A stretch of 64,000 bases of DNA from Bacteroides muris (ex Afrizal et al. 2022) (lineage in GTDB: Bacteria > Bacteroidota > Bacteroidia > Bacteroidales > Bacteroidaceae). The translations under genes were made by a program, and so were the position numbers. Below the pieces are notes generated by a model that saw nothing but the letters and a program-made list of their open reading frames with translations, was not told the DNA's origin and searched no databases. The stretch lies in NCBI RefSeq assembly GCF_004793475.1, contig NZ_SRYZ01000004.1, positions 107,689 through 171,688 on the forward strand, written 5' to 3'. Shown here in pieces: positions 25,354 through 35,146 of this stretch (position 1 is its first letter; every line of letters starts with the position of its first letter).

Positions 25354-26979
25354 CTATCGTATGATGGTGCTGTAGATGTCTTCGTTCAACACCTTTAAGG
25401 CTTGCTGCACGCTGTTGTTCGTGGTGTTCATCACCCGGAAGTATTCGTTCATGTCCCATAGGTCGCGGGCTATTAGGGCTTTGAGCTGTGTCTTGATAAG
25501 CGGCAGGGATTGGCTGTACTGCTTCTCGTCGAACTTGATTTTTTCCTTTTCTGCCAGGGTGCGTATCTCCGTCAGGAAGTTGTCGTCTATCTCGAACTTT
25601 CCGTCGAAGGTTTCGAACTTCTTGTATTTTCCCTGCAACTCTTTCCGGTGCTTCTCTATGTAGCTCGTAGTGGCTTTGATAACCACCCCTTTGGCCACAA
25701 GATTGCGGTGATAGTCTGTGTACTGGGTGGTGTCGATGGGCACGAAGAAGTCGGGCATGATGCCTCCGCCTCCGTAGACGGTACGTCCCATACGCTTGGT
25801 CTGCGCCTTCAGGGAGTCGGCAAAGTGGATGCTGTCCGCATGAATCATTTCTCCGTGGTTGAAGCGGTCTATCAGTTCCTGGTTGTATTTCTTCTGGCTG
25901 TTTTCGCCGGTCGGACGGCTGTCGAGGTTGGCGGTGCTGTCGTAAGGCTTCTGAATGCAGCGGCCCGAGGGAGTATAGTAGCGGGCTATGGTCAGGCGAA
26001 TCATGGAACCGTCCGGCAGGTCGATGGGACGCTGCACAAGTCCCTTGCCGAATGTACGGCGTCCTACTACCACACCTCTGTCCCAGTCCTGGATGGCTCC
26101 GGTCACGATTTCGCTGGCAGAAGCGGAGTACTCGTCCACCAATACGATGAGGCGGCCGTTCCTGAAGTTGCCCGTACCCTTGGCAAAGAAGTCGCTGCGG
26201 CGTGCGGCTCTTCCTTCGGTGTAGACGATGAGTTCCTTTTGTTTCAGAAACTCGTTGGCAAGGTCGATGGCGGCATTCAGATATCCTCCTCCGTTTCCTT
26301 GCAGGTCGAGGATAAGGTCTTTCATTCCCTTCTTCTGCAGTATTTTCAAGGCCTTTGCAAACTCTTCGGCGGTGGTGGCTCCAAAGCGGTTGATGCGTAT
26401 ATAGCCGGTTTGGGGCTGTATCATGTAAGAGGCGTCCAGACTGAGAATGGGAATTTTGTCACGCTTCACGGTGAAGTATAATGCATCGTCCACGCCACGG
26501 CGCACGACGGTCAGTTTCACCTCCGAGTCTTTCGGTCCGCGCAGGCGGCTCATGATGTCTTCCGTGCTCATTTTTACTCCGGCAATGGCGCTGTCATTGA
26601 CGGCTACGATACGGTCGCCGGCAAGGATACCCACCTTCTCGGAGGGGCCGTTGCTGACGGGTTGTATCACGAGCAGCGTATCTTCCATCATCTGGAATTG
26701 TACGCCGATACCCTCGAAATTGCCTTGCAACGGTTCGTTCATCTTTTTCACTTCTTCGGCATTGTTGTAGGTGGAGTGCGGGTCGAGCTGCGCCAGCATC
26801 TTGATGATGGCTTCTTCCACCAGCTTGTCTTCATCCACCTTGTCCACATAAAGGTTGGTGATGGCAAACTCTGCCATTTGCAGTTTGCGCAGGGCTTCAT
26901 TATTGTTCGGCTTTTGCGCTTGCACCGTCACTGCGCATATACATATTATAATTGTAAATAGTTTCTTCATCATTTCCAT
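25354..26979 (-). CDS. C-terminal processing peptidase (family S41, PDZ)
   Basis: A 541-residue periplasmic tail-specific protease. It has an N-terminal signal peptide (the Met at 26970, MKKLFTIIIC, is the probable start), a PDZ domain around residues 85-175 (FEGIGVQFQ onward), and the S41 catalytic core with ILDLQGNGGGYL, the Ser in SASASEIV and the Lys in GRRTFGKG. A helical C-terminal extension follows. It is third in a parE-coaD-S41 operon, 15 bp after coaD. Targets are unknown. Confidence 0.93.
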   Translation of the reverse strand: MEMMKKLFTIIICICAVTVQAQKPNNNEALRKLQMAEFAITNLYVDKVDEDKLVEEAIIKMLAQLDPHSTYNNAEEVKKMNEPLQGNFEGIGVQFQMMEDTLLVIQPVSNGPSEKVGILAGDRIVAVNDSAIAGVKMSTEDIMSRLRGPKDSEVKLTVVRRGVDDALYFTVKRDKIPILSLDASYMIQPQTGYIRINRFGATTAEEFAKALKILQKKGMKDLILDLQGNGGGYLNAAIDLANEFLKQKELIVYTEGRAARRSDFFAKGTGNFRNGRLIVLVDEYSASASEIVTGAIQDWDRGVVVGRRTFGKGLVQRPIDLPDGSMIRLTIARYYTPSGRCIQKPYDSTANLDSRPTGENSQKKYNQELIDRFNHGEMIHADSIHFADSLKAQTKRMGRTVYGGGGIMPDFFVPIDTTQYTDYHRNLVAKGVVIKATTSYIEKHRKELQGKYKKFETFDGKFEIDDNFLTEIRTLAEKEKIKFDEKQYSQSLPLIKTQLKALIARDLWDMNEYFRVMNTTNNSVQQALKVLNEDIYSTIIR

Positions 26980-26994
26980 TTTGGTTCTTAATCC

Positions 26995-27453
26995 CTAATC
27001 CTTGATTTCCATTCCTTCGGGTATGAACATACTGATGTCCTTTCCGTATTGCAGCAGTTCGCGCACGATGGTGGAACTGACACAGGTAAGTTCCGGCTCG
27101 GTGAAGAGCAGGATGGTTTCTATGCCGGTCAGCTTGCGGTTGATGTCGGCAATGGTTTCCTCGTATTCAAAATCCTTCACGGTGCGTATGCCGCGTATGA
27201 TCAGGCCGGCGTCTACCTGCCGGGCAAAGTCGATGGTCAGGCAATCGTATGACTGCACGATGATGCGCGGCTCGTTCCGGTAGTAGTCCCGTATCATCTG
27301 CTCGCGCTTTTCCAGGGGGAAATACGTGTTCTTGTTTTCGTTGATGCCTATGCCTATGACGATTTCGTCGATGAAGGTCAGCGCACGGCTCACTACCGAA
27401 GAGTGTCCGATAGTAAACGGGTCGAATGTTCCCGGAAAGATAGCTCTTCTCAT
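26995..27453 (-). CDS. coaD: Phosphopantetheine adenylyltransferase
   Basis: The penultimate step of CoA synthesis, joining ATP and 4'-phosphopantetheine to give dephospho-CoA. It is 152 residues long, a typical length. The nucleotidyltransferase signature is [13 protein letters not shown] near the N-terminus and the second motif is SSTIVREL. Its start overlaps the parE stop by 4 bp (ATGA), so the two are translationally coupled. Confidence 0.96.
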   Translation of the reverse strand: MRRAIFPGTFDPFTIGHSSVVSRALTFIDEIVIGIGINENKNTYFPLEKREQMIRDYYRNEPRIIVQSYDCLTIDFARQVDAGLIIRGIRTVKDFEYEETIADINRKLTGIETILLFTEPELTCVSSTIVRELLQYGKDISMFIPEGMEIKD

Positions 27454-29360
27454 GATGCCAAATCTTCTTCTATAACCAAGTTGTTGATAATAAAGTTTTG
27501 CCGTTCCATGGTATTCTTGCCCATGTAGAACTCCAGCAGCTCTTTTACGAGGTCGGTCTTGCGCAGCGACACTTGCTCCAGACGCATGTCCTTGCCGATG
27601 AAGTGGCGGAACTCGTCGGGCGAGATTTCTCCCAGACCTTTGAACCGTGTGATTTCGGGATTGGGTCCCAGCTCGTCAATGGCTTTCACACGTTCCTCCT
27701 CGGTGTAGCAATAGCTTGTCTTCTTCTTGTTGCGCACGCGGAAGAGCGGGGTTTGCAGGATGTATACATGTCCCTTCTTTATCAGGTCGGGGAAGAACTG
27801 CAGGAAGAAGGTGATAATCAGCAGGCGGATGTGCATGCCGTCCACATCGGCATCGGTGGCTACGATGACTTTATTGTAGCGCAGCGTCTCTATGCCGTCT
27901 TCTATATTCAAGGCCGCCTGGAGCAGGTTGAATTCTTCGTTTTCATAAACCACTTTCTTGGTAAGTCCGTAGGAGTTTAGCGGCTTGCCGCGCAGGCTGA
28001 ATACCGCCTGTGTATTCACGTCGCGGCTCTTGGTGATGGAGCCGCTGGCCGAGTCTCCCTCGGTGATGAAGATACACGATTCGGCCTCCTGGTCTTTGCC
28101 TTTGCCGTCACTCAGGTGGTAGCGGCAGTCGCGCAGCTTGCGGTTGTGCAGGTTGGCTTTCTTGGCACGTTCACGTGCCAGCTTGGTGACACCGGCAATG
28201 GCTTTGCGCTCTTTCTCGGAGTCTTGTATCTTTTGCAGCATCACTTCGGAGACGAGCGGGTTCTTGTGAAGGTAGTTGTCCACTTCCGTCTTGATGAAGT
28301 CTCCCACGTATTTGTTTACTGTGGGGCCGGCGGGTTTGCCTTCCTGCGGCACGGCGGGCCACATGTTGTTGCTTCCCAGTTTCGTTTTGGTCTGGCTCTC
28401 GAACATGGGTTCCTCCACGTCGATGGCGATGGCGGCTACCAGGCCGTTGCGTATGTCGGCATACTCCTGGTTCTTGTTGTAGAACTCCTTGATGGTACGG
28501 GCAATGTGCTCTTTCAGGGCAGTCTGGTGTGTACCGCCTTGGGTGGTGTGCTGTCCGTTGACAAAGGAGTAGTACTCTTCGCCGTATTGGCTGGTGTGCG
28601 TGAAGGCTATCTCGATGTCTTCTCCTTTCAGGTGTATGATGTCGTAAAGGCCTTCGCTGGTCATGTTGTCTTTCAGCAAGTCCTCCAGTCCGTGGCGGGA
28701 AACGATGCGCTGTCCGTTGTAAATAAAGGTAAGCCCCGTATTCAGGTAGGTGTAGTTGCGCAGCAGCGTTTCTACAAACTGGTTCTGGAAGGAATAGTTG
28801 TAGAAGAGCGTGTTGTCCGGCTCAAAGAAGATATAAGTTCCGTTTTCTTCCGTCGAATCCTCGGTTGCGTCGCTCAACAGCGTTCCTCTTTCAAAGATGG
28901 CGGTGCGTACCTTGCCGTCGCGGTAGCTGCGTACCTCGAAACGGTTGCTCAGCGCATTGACCGCCTTGATACCCACACCGTTCAGCCCGACGCTTTTCTT
29001 GAAAGCCTTGCTGTCGTACTTTCCTCCGGTGTTCAGCTTGCTGACCGCCTCTATCAGCTTGCCTTGCGGAATGCCTCGGCCGTAGTCGCGCACGCTGACG
29101 CGCAGATTGTCTTCTATAGTCACTTCTATGCGTTTTCCGGCACCCATCTTGAACTCGTCGATGCTGTTGTCCATCACTTCTTTCAGCAACACATAGATGC
29201 CGTCATCGTTCTGTGAGCCGTCGCCCAGGCGACCGATGTACATACCGGAACGGACACGGATATGCTCCATGTCGTCCAGGTGGCGGATGTTGTCGTCGGT
29301 ATATGATACTGTTGGTTCGCTGAATTGCAGACTACCATTGATATTCAGTTCTTCTTCCAT
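27450..29360 (-). CDS. parE: DNA topoisomerase IV subunit B (ParE-type GHKL ATPase)
   Basis: The ATPase subunit of a type IIA topoisomerase that decatenates chromosomes. It is 636 residues long. The GHKL ATP site is visible in [10 protein letters not shown] and DYGRGIPQG, with [14 protein letters not shown] in the lid. The TOPRIM domain has [10 protein letters not shown] and the metal site [10 protein letters not shown]. It lacks the longer insert usual in GyrB, which favours ParE. A frameshifted toxin remnant lies just upstream. parC is not in the window. Confidence 0.92.
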   Translation of the reverse strand: MEEELNINGSLQFSEPTVSYTDDNIRHLDDMEHIRVRSGMYIGRLGDGSQNDDGIYVLLKEVMDNSIDEFKMGAGKRIEVTIEDNLRVSVRDYGRGIPQGKLIEAVSKLNTGGKYDSKAFKKSVGLNGVGIKAVNALSNRFEVRSYRDGKVRTAIFERGTLLSDATEDSTEENGTYIFFEPDNTLFYNYSFQNQFVETLLRNYTYLNTGLTFIYNGQRIVSRHGLEDLLKDNMTSEGLYDIIHLKGEDIEIAFTHTSQYGEEYYSFVNGQHTTQGGTHQTALKEHIARTIKEFYNKNQEYADIRNGLVAAIAIDVEEPMFESQTKTKLGSNNMWPAVPQEGKPAGPTVNKYVGDFIKTEVDNYLHKNPLVSEVMLQKIQDSEKERKAIAGVTKLARERAKKANLHNRKLRDCRYHLSDGKGKDQEAESCIFITEGDSASGSITKSRDVNTQAVFSLRGKPLNSYGLTKKVVYENEEFNLLQAALNIEDGIETLRYNKVIVATDADVDGMHIRLLIITFFLQFFPDLIKKGHVYILQTPLFRVRNKKKTSYCYTEEERVKAIDELGPNPEITRFKGLGEISPDEFRHFIGKDMRLEQVSLRKTDLVKELLEFYMGKNTMERQNFIINNLVIEEDLAS

Positions 29361-29387
29361 GGAATTTTGATTGTTAGGGATACTTGG

Positions 29388-29583
29388 TCATTTGTCTTTC
29401 TGCCTTAAGTTCTTTTCCGTTTTCTTGGTATATGCCTCGCCTTTGGGCAAAAGATATTCAAATAGAACGGTGTCATCTACTATTTGGACATGAAATATAA
29501 AGAACGCCCGATAACTGCCTATGCGGATATGGTAACAGCTTTTCGGCTGATTTTATAAATGATTTGGAGAAGGAGGCTTTCAT
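29388..29583 (-). pseudogene. RelE/HigB-like toxin, inactivated by internal deletion and frameshift
   Basis: The ATG at 29583 overlaps the antitoxin stop in the classic ATGA arrangement. The first frame begins MKASFSKSFIKSAEKL, a toxin N-terminus, but runs into a stop after 36 codons. From about 29532 another frame reads YHIRIGSYRAFFIFHVQIV, then DDTVLFEYLLPKGEAY and on to KDK and a stop at 29388. That is the C-terminal half of a RelE-fold toxin. The middle of about 35-45 residues is missing, and the 196-bp span is not divisible by three. The toxin should be non-functional. Confidence 0.8.
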
Positions 29584-29831
29584 ATTCCAAGCCATTTACG
29601 GAACTGCTCCTGTTCTTCTTCGCTTGCCGGAGAGAGTCCCTCCGGATCGGTTTTTATCAATTGCTGATAGGTGGCGGAGTCGTCAATGTCTTCCACATCT
29701 TTGGCTATCAGGTTTTCGATATATTTCTTCAGATTCATTCCATTGGCAGCTGCTTTTATGGAAAGATATTTGAATACATTCTCGGGTATATCAATCACTT
29801 TTCTTTTCTTGGGCATTATTGTGGCTTCCAT
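29580..29831 (-). CDS. Ribbon-helix-helix-like antitoxin
   Basis: An 83-residue protein with a basic N-terminal strand (MPKKRKVIDIP) and two helices (ENVFKYLSIKAAANGMNLKKYIENLIAKD) in ribbon-helix-helix style, then an acidic C-terminal tail suited to wrapping a toxin. The second Met (29816) is an alternative start. It overlaps the broken toxin gene by 4 bp. A perfect promoter at 29854-29885 contains AT-rich palindromic sequence between its boxes, where such antitoxins usually autoregulate. It is now an orphan antitoxin. Confidence 0.75.
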   Translation of the reverse strand: MEATIMPKKRKVIDIPENVFKYLSIKAAANGMNLKKYIENLIAKDVEDIDDSATYQQLIKTDPEGLSPASEEEQEQFRKWLGI

Positions 29832-29853
29832 ATCTCTTCTTTTTGTTTCTTCG

Positions 29854-29885
29854 CAAATATATAATTTATATATGATATATACAAA
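29854..29885 (-). promoter_or_regulatory. Promoter and likely operator of the toxin-antitoxin locus
   Basis: TTTG (29885-29882), 20 nt, then TATATTTG (29861-29854) on the minus strand. The spacer contains ATATATCATATAT-like symmetry, a plausible antitoxin operator. Confidence 0.75.
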
Positions 29886-29943
29886 AGGAAGGTCTTGTGT
29901 TTATTGAAAGTTCACATACTCCAAAGGACTATGCCATCTGCGG

Positions 29944-31080
29944 TTATCCTATCTCCTTCACGAAGCATCTTCTCCTCTTGTGCTGTTCCGTCCTGAAGTA
30001 CTCCCATTGTGCCTGTACCTTGCCGTTCAGCTCCAGCTCCGGGTTGCTTTCGGCATACTCGAATCCAAGTTGCTGATAGACGGGGATAAGGTCGGAGAAC
30101 AGCAGTGCATTGACGCCCTTGTTCTGGTATTCCGGTTTTACGGCAACCAGCAGCAGGTCGAGCATTTTGGGATATTTCTTCAAGAAGATGGTCTTGGCCA
30201 GGTGATACCAACCCATAGGAAGCAGGCGCCCGTGGGCTTTTTGCAACGCTTCGGCGAGTGACGGCATGGAAATGCCTACGGCAAGCAGCTGGTCATCGGC
30301 ATCGGTAATCAATGTCACCATGCGTAGGTCGAGGATGGGCAGGTACATCTTGACGTATTGGTCAATCTGCCGTTGGCTCAGTGCAGAATAGCCATAGAGT
30401 GGCTGATAGGCTTCGTTCATCAGTTCGAAGATGGCCTGGCCGTAGTCTTGGGCAATCTTCTTGGCAGATGTGTATTTCTTTACCTTGAGGTTATACTTGT
30501 GCTGGATGAGGTCGGAGATGCGCTTGTGCTTGTCGGGTATGGCGTCGGGAATGTAGATTTTGTACTCCACCCAATCGGCGTCCTTCTCGAAGCCCATGCG
30601 TTCCAGGTGCTGCGGGTAGTAGGGATAGTTATAAATGGTGGCCATGGTGCCCAGTTGGTCGAATCCCTCGACAAGCATGCCTTCGGCATCGAAGTCGGTG
30701 AATCCCAGCGGGCCTTGTATATACGTCATTCCCCGTTCTTTTCCCCATTCTTCCACGGTGCGTATCAGGGCATCGGATACTTCCGCATCGTCGATGAAGT
30801 CTATCCACCCGAAGCGTACTTCCTTCTTGTTCCAGGTTTGGTTTGCCTTGTGGTTGATGATGGCAGCTACACGTCCTACGATTTTACCTTCCCGATAGGC
30901 CAGAAAATAGTCGGCTTCACAGAATTCGAATGCAGCGTTTTTCTTCTTGTTGAAGGTATTGAGCATGTCGTCGAAAAGGTCGGGGACGGAATAAGGGTTG
31001 TTTTTGTATAGCAGGTAGTTGAAGCGGATAAAGCGCTCCAGTTCCCGTCGTGTGGTTACTTTCTTGATTGTAATTGCCAT
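29944..31080 (-). CDS. GNAT-like N-acetyltransferase, substrate unknown
   Basis: A 378-residue protein with two GNAT-like halves. The N-terminal half contains EFCEADYFLAYREGKIVGRVAAIINHKAN and the C-terminal half contains LLAVKPEYQNKGVNALLF, which resembles the acetyl-CoA-binding QxxGxx region. The FGWIDFIDD and GPLGFTDFDAEGMLVEGF stretches are typical of a widespread uncharacterised family. It is cytosolic, with no signal peptide. It is neither overlapped nor closely followed by a partner, so the context gives no substrate. Confidence 0.75.
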   Translation of the reverse strand: MAITIKKVTTRRELERFIRFNYLLYKNNPYSVPDLFDDMLNTFNKKKNAAFEFCEADYFLAYREGKIVGRVAAIINHKANQTWNKKEVRFGWIDFIDDAEVSDALIRTVEEWGKERGMTYIQGPLGFTDFDAEGMLVEGFDQLGTMATIYNYPYYPQHLERMGFEKDADWVEYKIYIPDAIPDKHKRISDLIQHKYNLKVKKYTSAKKIAQDYGQAIFELMNEAYQPLYGYSALSQRQIDQYVKMYLPILDLRMVTLITDADDQLLAVGISMPSLAEALQKAHGRLLPMGWYHLAKTIFLKKYPKMLDLLLVAVKPEYQNKGVNALLFSDLIPVYQQLGFEYAESNPELELNGKVQAQWEYFRTEQHKRRRCFVKEIG

Positions 31081-31161
31081 AATTGTTCAATATTGGGTTC
31101 GCAAAGGTAATGCAAACTGAGAGCAGAACAAAATAAGCTTGCTTATTTTTTATGCCCTGTG

Positions 31162-32142
31162 TCAGAGGTTGCATATCAGTACAGCCATGTAGGCCGCGTA
31201 GCAGAGCATCAGAATGCTTCCTTCGATTCGGGTAATGGTGCGTTTCCCGAAGAACAAGCCGAACAGCCAGAGCAGGATGCCCGCCCCCACGAGTACCCAC
31301 AAATCGAGATTGGTGATGCCCGTCAGACGCATTGGGGTGATGGAAGCCGAACAGCCCAGCACGAAGAATATGTTGAAGAGATTGCTTCCGATGGCGTTCC
31401 CGATGGCTATTTCGGGGTTTTTCTTCAGGGCGGCTACGATGGAGGTGGCAAGTTCGGGCAGTGATGTGCCGCCTGCCACGAGCGTAAGGCCTATGACGGA
31501 TTCGCTGACGCCCAATCCGCGGGCTATGCCGCCGGCGCCGTCTACAAAGAAATTGCCCCCGATGATGAGTCCGGCAAGTCCGCCGAGAATGTATAGGGCA
31601 GACTTCCACACCGGCAGCAGCCTGATTTCATCCTCTTCCTGCAGGGGCTCCTTTTCGGGGTTCGTTGTGTCTCCGTCCCTTTTTGCGATGGCAAAGGTGT
31701 AACTCAAGAAAATGGCAAAGAAGCACAGCAGCAGCAGTCCGTCGGCAATGCCGAGCATGTTTTCCTCACTGCCGTCCAGAAAGACGTCGTTGGCGCAAAT
31801 CAGCAGGGCGACGGACGAAAGTATACAAAGGGGGATTTCGCGTTTCAGCGTATTACGGGTGATGACTATCGGAGCGAAAAGGGCCGTACAGCCCACAATC
31901 ATCAAGGTATTGAATATGTTGCTTCCCACCACATTGCCGATGGCGATGTCTGCGCTGCCTTTCAGGGCGGAGGATATGCTGACGGTGAGTTCCGGTGCGG
32001 AAGTGCCGAAGGCGACAATGGTAAGCCCGATGACGATGGACGGTATGCGGAAACGTTTGGCAACGGATGCGGCGCCGTCTGTCAGCCCATTGGCGCCCAG
32101 AAGAATGAGGAGCAGTCCTCCGACAAGAAGCAATATATCCAT
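31162..32142 (-). CDS. Calcium/sodium antiporter (CaCA family, YrbG-like)
   Basis: An inner-membrane exchanger of about 326 residues with ten membrane helices arranged as two inverted repeats. The two alpha-repeats are visible: GTSAPELTVSISS with GNVVGSNIFNTLMIVG, and GGTSLPELATSIVA with GNAIGSNLFNIFFVLG. An acidic, charged loop links the halves. The frame stays open to 32196, but a -7 box lies at 32163-32170 inside it, so I start at 32142 (MDILLLVGG). Confidence 0.92.
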   Translation of the reverse strand: MDILLLVGGLLLILLGANGLTDGAASVAKRFRIPSIVIGLTIVAFGTSAPELTVSISSALKGSADIAIGNVVGSNIFNTLMIVGCTALFAPIVITRNTLKREIPLCILSSVALLICANDVFLDGSEENMLGIADGLLLLCFFAIFLSYTFAIAKRDGDTTNPEKEPLQEEDEIRLLPVWKSALYILGGLAGLIIGGNFFVDGAGGIARGLGVSESVIGLTLVAGGTSLPELATSIVAALKKNPEIAIGNAIGSNLFNIFFVLGCSASITPMRLTGITNLDLWVLVGAGILLWLFGLFFGKRTITRIEGSILMLCYAAYMAVLICNL

Positions 32143-32162
32143 AGGTGTGTTGATTTTGGGTG

Positions 32163-32170
32163 CAAAGATA
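32163..32170 (-). promoter_or_regulatory. -7 box for the Ca/Na antiporter
   Basis: TATCTTTG on the minus strand, 21 bp upstream of the chosen start. No TTTG sits at the standard -33 spacing. Confidence 0.5.
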
Positions 32171-32269
32171 GTGCAAACTGAATGCAGAACTGCCATGTTT
32201 GCAAAGAAAAGTTATGTCGATTAGGGTAGGAAGTTAAAAACATTCCGTATGTTTGAAGCATTTATTGAG

Positions 32270-32277
32270 TATGTTTG
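32270..32277 (+). promoter_or_regulatory. -7 box for the split MscS gene
   Basis: TATGTTTG (TAnnTTTG), 34 bp before the start at 32311. A second TATGTTTG occurs at 32249. Confidence 0.45.
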
Positions 32278-32310
32278 CATAATTAAAGAATCAAATAAAG
32301 AAGTTTATAT

Positions 32311-32892
32311 ATGAAAGTAATCCGTGCTTTCTGTCTCTGTTGGCTGTTGATGCTGGCAGGAGGAGTGTCAGCTCAGCTGGTAGATAAAGTGCTCAGTGTT
32401 TTGGATGAAGACAGTGTGAATACTGTTACAGTAGTAAAGGCCGACTCCGATTCGATTCAATTGTCGCTCATCAGGCAGGAATTGGAAGCAGCCCGGCTGA
32501 ACGAAGCGGATCTGCGGATGGAAATGGAACAGATGAAGCTGGCGGGCTATGCGGCCGATTCGGTGAAGTTGGCATTGCAGAAACAACGCATTGATTCGTT
32601 GCGGACGGTGACGCCTGGTATTCCGGTGGTGGAGAAGGACACTTTGTTCTATCTGTATGCCAAGCGTGGAGGGCATACGCCTCAACAGCGGGCCAAAGAT
32701 GTAAGTAACGTCATCGAAGCATTGGGTACGCGTTTCAATCTGCGTCCGGACTCTGTTTATTTAGAGAGTACGGATATTGTTACAGACTTGATGTATGGCG
32801 AAAAGGTCATCATTTCCTTTCAGAAAACTCAAACTACGCATTCAGAAGCTGAAGGATACCAAGCTGAAACCGATCTCTATTCAGGATTATGA
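32311..32892 (+). CDS. Periplasmic N-terminal part of a split MscS-type channel protein
   Basis: A 193-residue frame with a signal peptide (cleaved after SAQ near 22), then a helical, charged domain rich in Asp/Glu/Leu and ending with DLMYGEKVIISF. In Bacteroides this type of domain normally continues into the membrane part of a long MscS protein. Here the frame runs off into 20 unrelated residues after ISF, while the next frame supplies the channel. The 98-bp overlap in a different frame, and the loss of the expected linker and first helix, point to a deletion with frameshift. It could still be translated as a soluble periplasmic protein. Confidence 0.65.
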   Translation: MKVIRAFCLCWLLMLAGGVSAQLVDKVLSVLDEDSVNTVTVVKADSDSIQLSLIRQELEAARLNEADLRMEMEQMKLAGYAADSVKLALQKQRIDSLRTVTPGIPVVEKDTLFYLYAKRGGHTPQQRAKDVSNVIEALGTRFNLRPDSVYLESTDIVTDLMYGEKVIISFQKTQTTHSEAEGYQAETDLYSGL

Positions 32893-33922
32893 ATTGCTGG
32901 ATACGCAGAAGCAGGTCAACCTGCTGGTGTTTGTTGCCAACCTGGTGCGTTATGTAGTCATGCTGTTGCAGCTGCTGCTGACGGTTCCGTTATTATTCTC
33001 CATTTTCCCTCAGACCAAGAGCCTGGCTTATACATTATTCTCCTACATCTGGAATCCTATAAAGGTCATCTTGAATGGAATAGCCGACTATATACCCAAT
33101 CTGTTCACTATCTTTGTGATATGCTATGCGGTGAAGTACCTGGTCAGACTGGTGCGTTATCTTGCCAATGAGGTGCAGGCTGAACGGCTGAAGATAAACG
33201 GCTTCTATCCGGATTGGGCCATTCCTACCTATCATATTGTGCGCTTCTTGCTTTATGCGTTTATGATTGCCATGATTTACCCTTATCTGCCGGGTTCCAA
33301 GTCGGGAGTCTTCCAGGGAATCTCCGTGTTTGTCGGCTTGATTGTTTCGCTCGGTTCCAGTACGGTTATCGGCAATATCATTGCAGGACTGGTCATAACC
33401 TACATGCGGCCTTTCAAGCTGGGTGACCGCATCAAGCTGAATGACACTACTGGCAACATCATTGAGAAAACACCGCTCGTCACCCGCATCCGTACTCCGA
33501 AGAATGAGGTGGTGACCATTCCGAACTCTTTCATCATGTCTTCCCATACGGTCAATTACAGCCAGTCTGCCCGTGAATATGGATTGATTATCCATTCGGA
33601 GGTCAGTATTGGCTACGATGTTCCGTGGCGGAAGACACATCAGCTGTTGATAGAGGCTGCATTGAATACTCCTGGAGTGATAGATGATCCCCGTCCGTTT
33701 GTATTGGAGACTTCCCTTCAGGATTATTATCCGGTTTATCAAGTGAATGCCTATATCAGGGATGCCAACAGCCTTAGCCAGATTTACTCTGATTTGCATC
33801 AGAATATCCAGGATGCCTTCAACGAAGCAGGCATCGAAATCATGTCTCCTCACTACATAGCTACGCGTGACGGCAGTGAGACGACCATACCCAAGGATGA
33901 CTTACGGGAGAAAAAGCAGTAA
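32795..33922 (+). CDS. MscS-family mechanosensitive channel (membrane part of a split gene)
   Basis: A 375-residue small-conductance channel protein that releases solutes on hypo-osmotic shock. It has several N-terminal helices and the pore-lining TM3 followed by the MscS beta domain (VSLGSSTVIGNIIAGLVITY, then RPFKLGDRIKL). A C-terminal alpha/beta domain ends in SPHYIATRDGS. Its first residues (MAKRSSF) are read from bases that encode the preceding protein in another frame. The true N-terminus starts only at the coiled RKLKLRIQKLKDTKLKPI segment. The channel core looks intact. Confidence 0.85.
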   Translation: MAKRSSFPFRKLKLRIQKLKDTKLKPISIQDYELLDTQKQVNLLVFVANLVRYVVMLLQLLLTVPLLFSIFPQTKSLAYTLFSYIWNPIKVILNGIADYIPNLFTIFVICYAVKYLVRLVRYLANEVQAERLKINGFYPDWAIPTYHIVRFLLYAFMIAMIYPYLPGSKSGVFQGISVFVGLIVSLGSSTVIGNIIAGLVITYMRPFKLGDRIKLNDTTGNIIEKTPLVTRIRTPKNEVVTIPNSFIMSSHTVNYSQSAREYGLIIHSEVSIGYDVPWRKTHQLLIEAALNTPGVIDDPRPFVLETSLQDYYPVYQVNAYIRDANSLSQIYSDLHQNIQDAFNEAGIEIMSPHYIATRDGSETTIPKDDLREKKQ

Positions 33923-33931
33923 GGGAGCCGG

Positions 33932-35069
33932 TTATCGTGCCAGTAAAATCTCTGCAAACGGTACGTAGAACATAAACATCCTCCATTCCTTTGTCTGGAA
34001 ATCATAAGTTTCGATGAAGTCGCCTTCACGATAGCCTGCAAACTGCACGTAGAGTTTCCTTGTCTGCCCGTCCTTGGAGTAGTACATGGCAGCGGAGCGT
34101 ACGGCGTTGGGGTAGGTGGCGAAAGGCTCTTTCAAGTTTCCGGCAGTAGTATCCCATAAGCAGAATTGCGTATCTCCACCATTGGCACGGGAAACGATAT
34201 AGCCTCCTTTGCATTGCAGGCTGTTTGGGTTTTCGGGGGATGGTTCCATAATCCGGAAAGGTATCAAGGCTTCGGCCTTGATGGGGTCGTAGCAGTGCAT
34301 CTTTTCTTTGGCGATGTCTATCACGACAGGCGAGAAGGTGCCGTCGCCGTTGTTGGCCGAGAGCAGCATGTGGGCGTCGGCTATCACGCCCGGATAGCGT
34401 GAGAGGGATTCGGGCTTCAGTCCATCCGGTAATGGTATTTCGGGAGTATGTATCGGTGGCATATTTTCTCCCGTATCCCGCAGAGGATGTTGGTGCCGGG
34501 GATGTTGGCGGCAAGGCAGAAATCTTCGCCGTCATGGAACTGGATTACTTCCGATATTTCTTGTGTTACCAGGTCGATACGGGTGATGCCGCGGGGAACG
34601 GTCGGTGTGTAAATGGCGTGGGAGTTGGTGATACCGTAGAGATATGGTTCTTCGGGGGATTGTCCGTCGGCTACCGAAATCTGGCCGAGAGGCTGAAGCT
34701 GTCCTGCCCGTTCCAGGAACATTTCTACCCGTGAGGCGGGCCAGTGTCCGGGGGCAAGGAAAGTAATGCTGTTGGTGGTTTGCTCCGTGGTAACGGCGCG
34801 TGTGTAGCGTGAATACCCTTCGGGAAAGAGAGGATTGTCGGCTATCGGCCAGTAGATGTCCAATATGATTTGGTCGTCGCTCTGCAAGCCGTCGGCTTTG
34901 ACGGTCACGGCATCACCGGGATTGAAGGTCTTTCCGGCATCGGATATGGTGATATTGGTCACAAAAGCGGGTTGTTTCTCTTTGTCGTCATCACTGCAAG
35001 CGGCAAGTAGCAGGCTGATTAGTAGCAGGAAGTGTATCTTCTTCTGGAAAAATCCTCCTACGAAACATG
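33932..35069 (-). pseudogene. Frameshifted lipoprotein (PKD-like family) gene
   Basis: Two overlapping frames together make one surface lipoprotein. The N-terminal part (to about 34480) contains a signal sequence with lipobox LLAAC followed by SDDDKEK, then Ig-like sequence (ITISDAGKTFNPGDAV). The C-terminal part (34462-33932) starts near MPPIHTPEIPLPDG and is propeller-like. They are out of register by one base around 34470-34490. The signal sequence also lacks an in-frame start: the ATG at 35069 comes into frame only if one T is removed. The gene lies downstream of a phosphoesterase and a TonB receptor on the same strand. Confidence 0.7.
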
Positions 35070-35146
35070 GTCTTCTGCTTCGTGGGAGGAAAGTGGTTGT
35101 TCGGCAGGGCTTCGGGGGAATGCGCCTGCTTGCGTGCCGGCTTGGA

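Noticed and set aside
24683..25459. 258-codon minus-strand ORF
   Set aside because: It is antisense to the PAP2 gene, which carries all three catalytic motifs; the His/Arg-rich translation is typical of a shadow frame.
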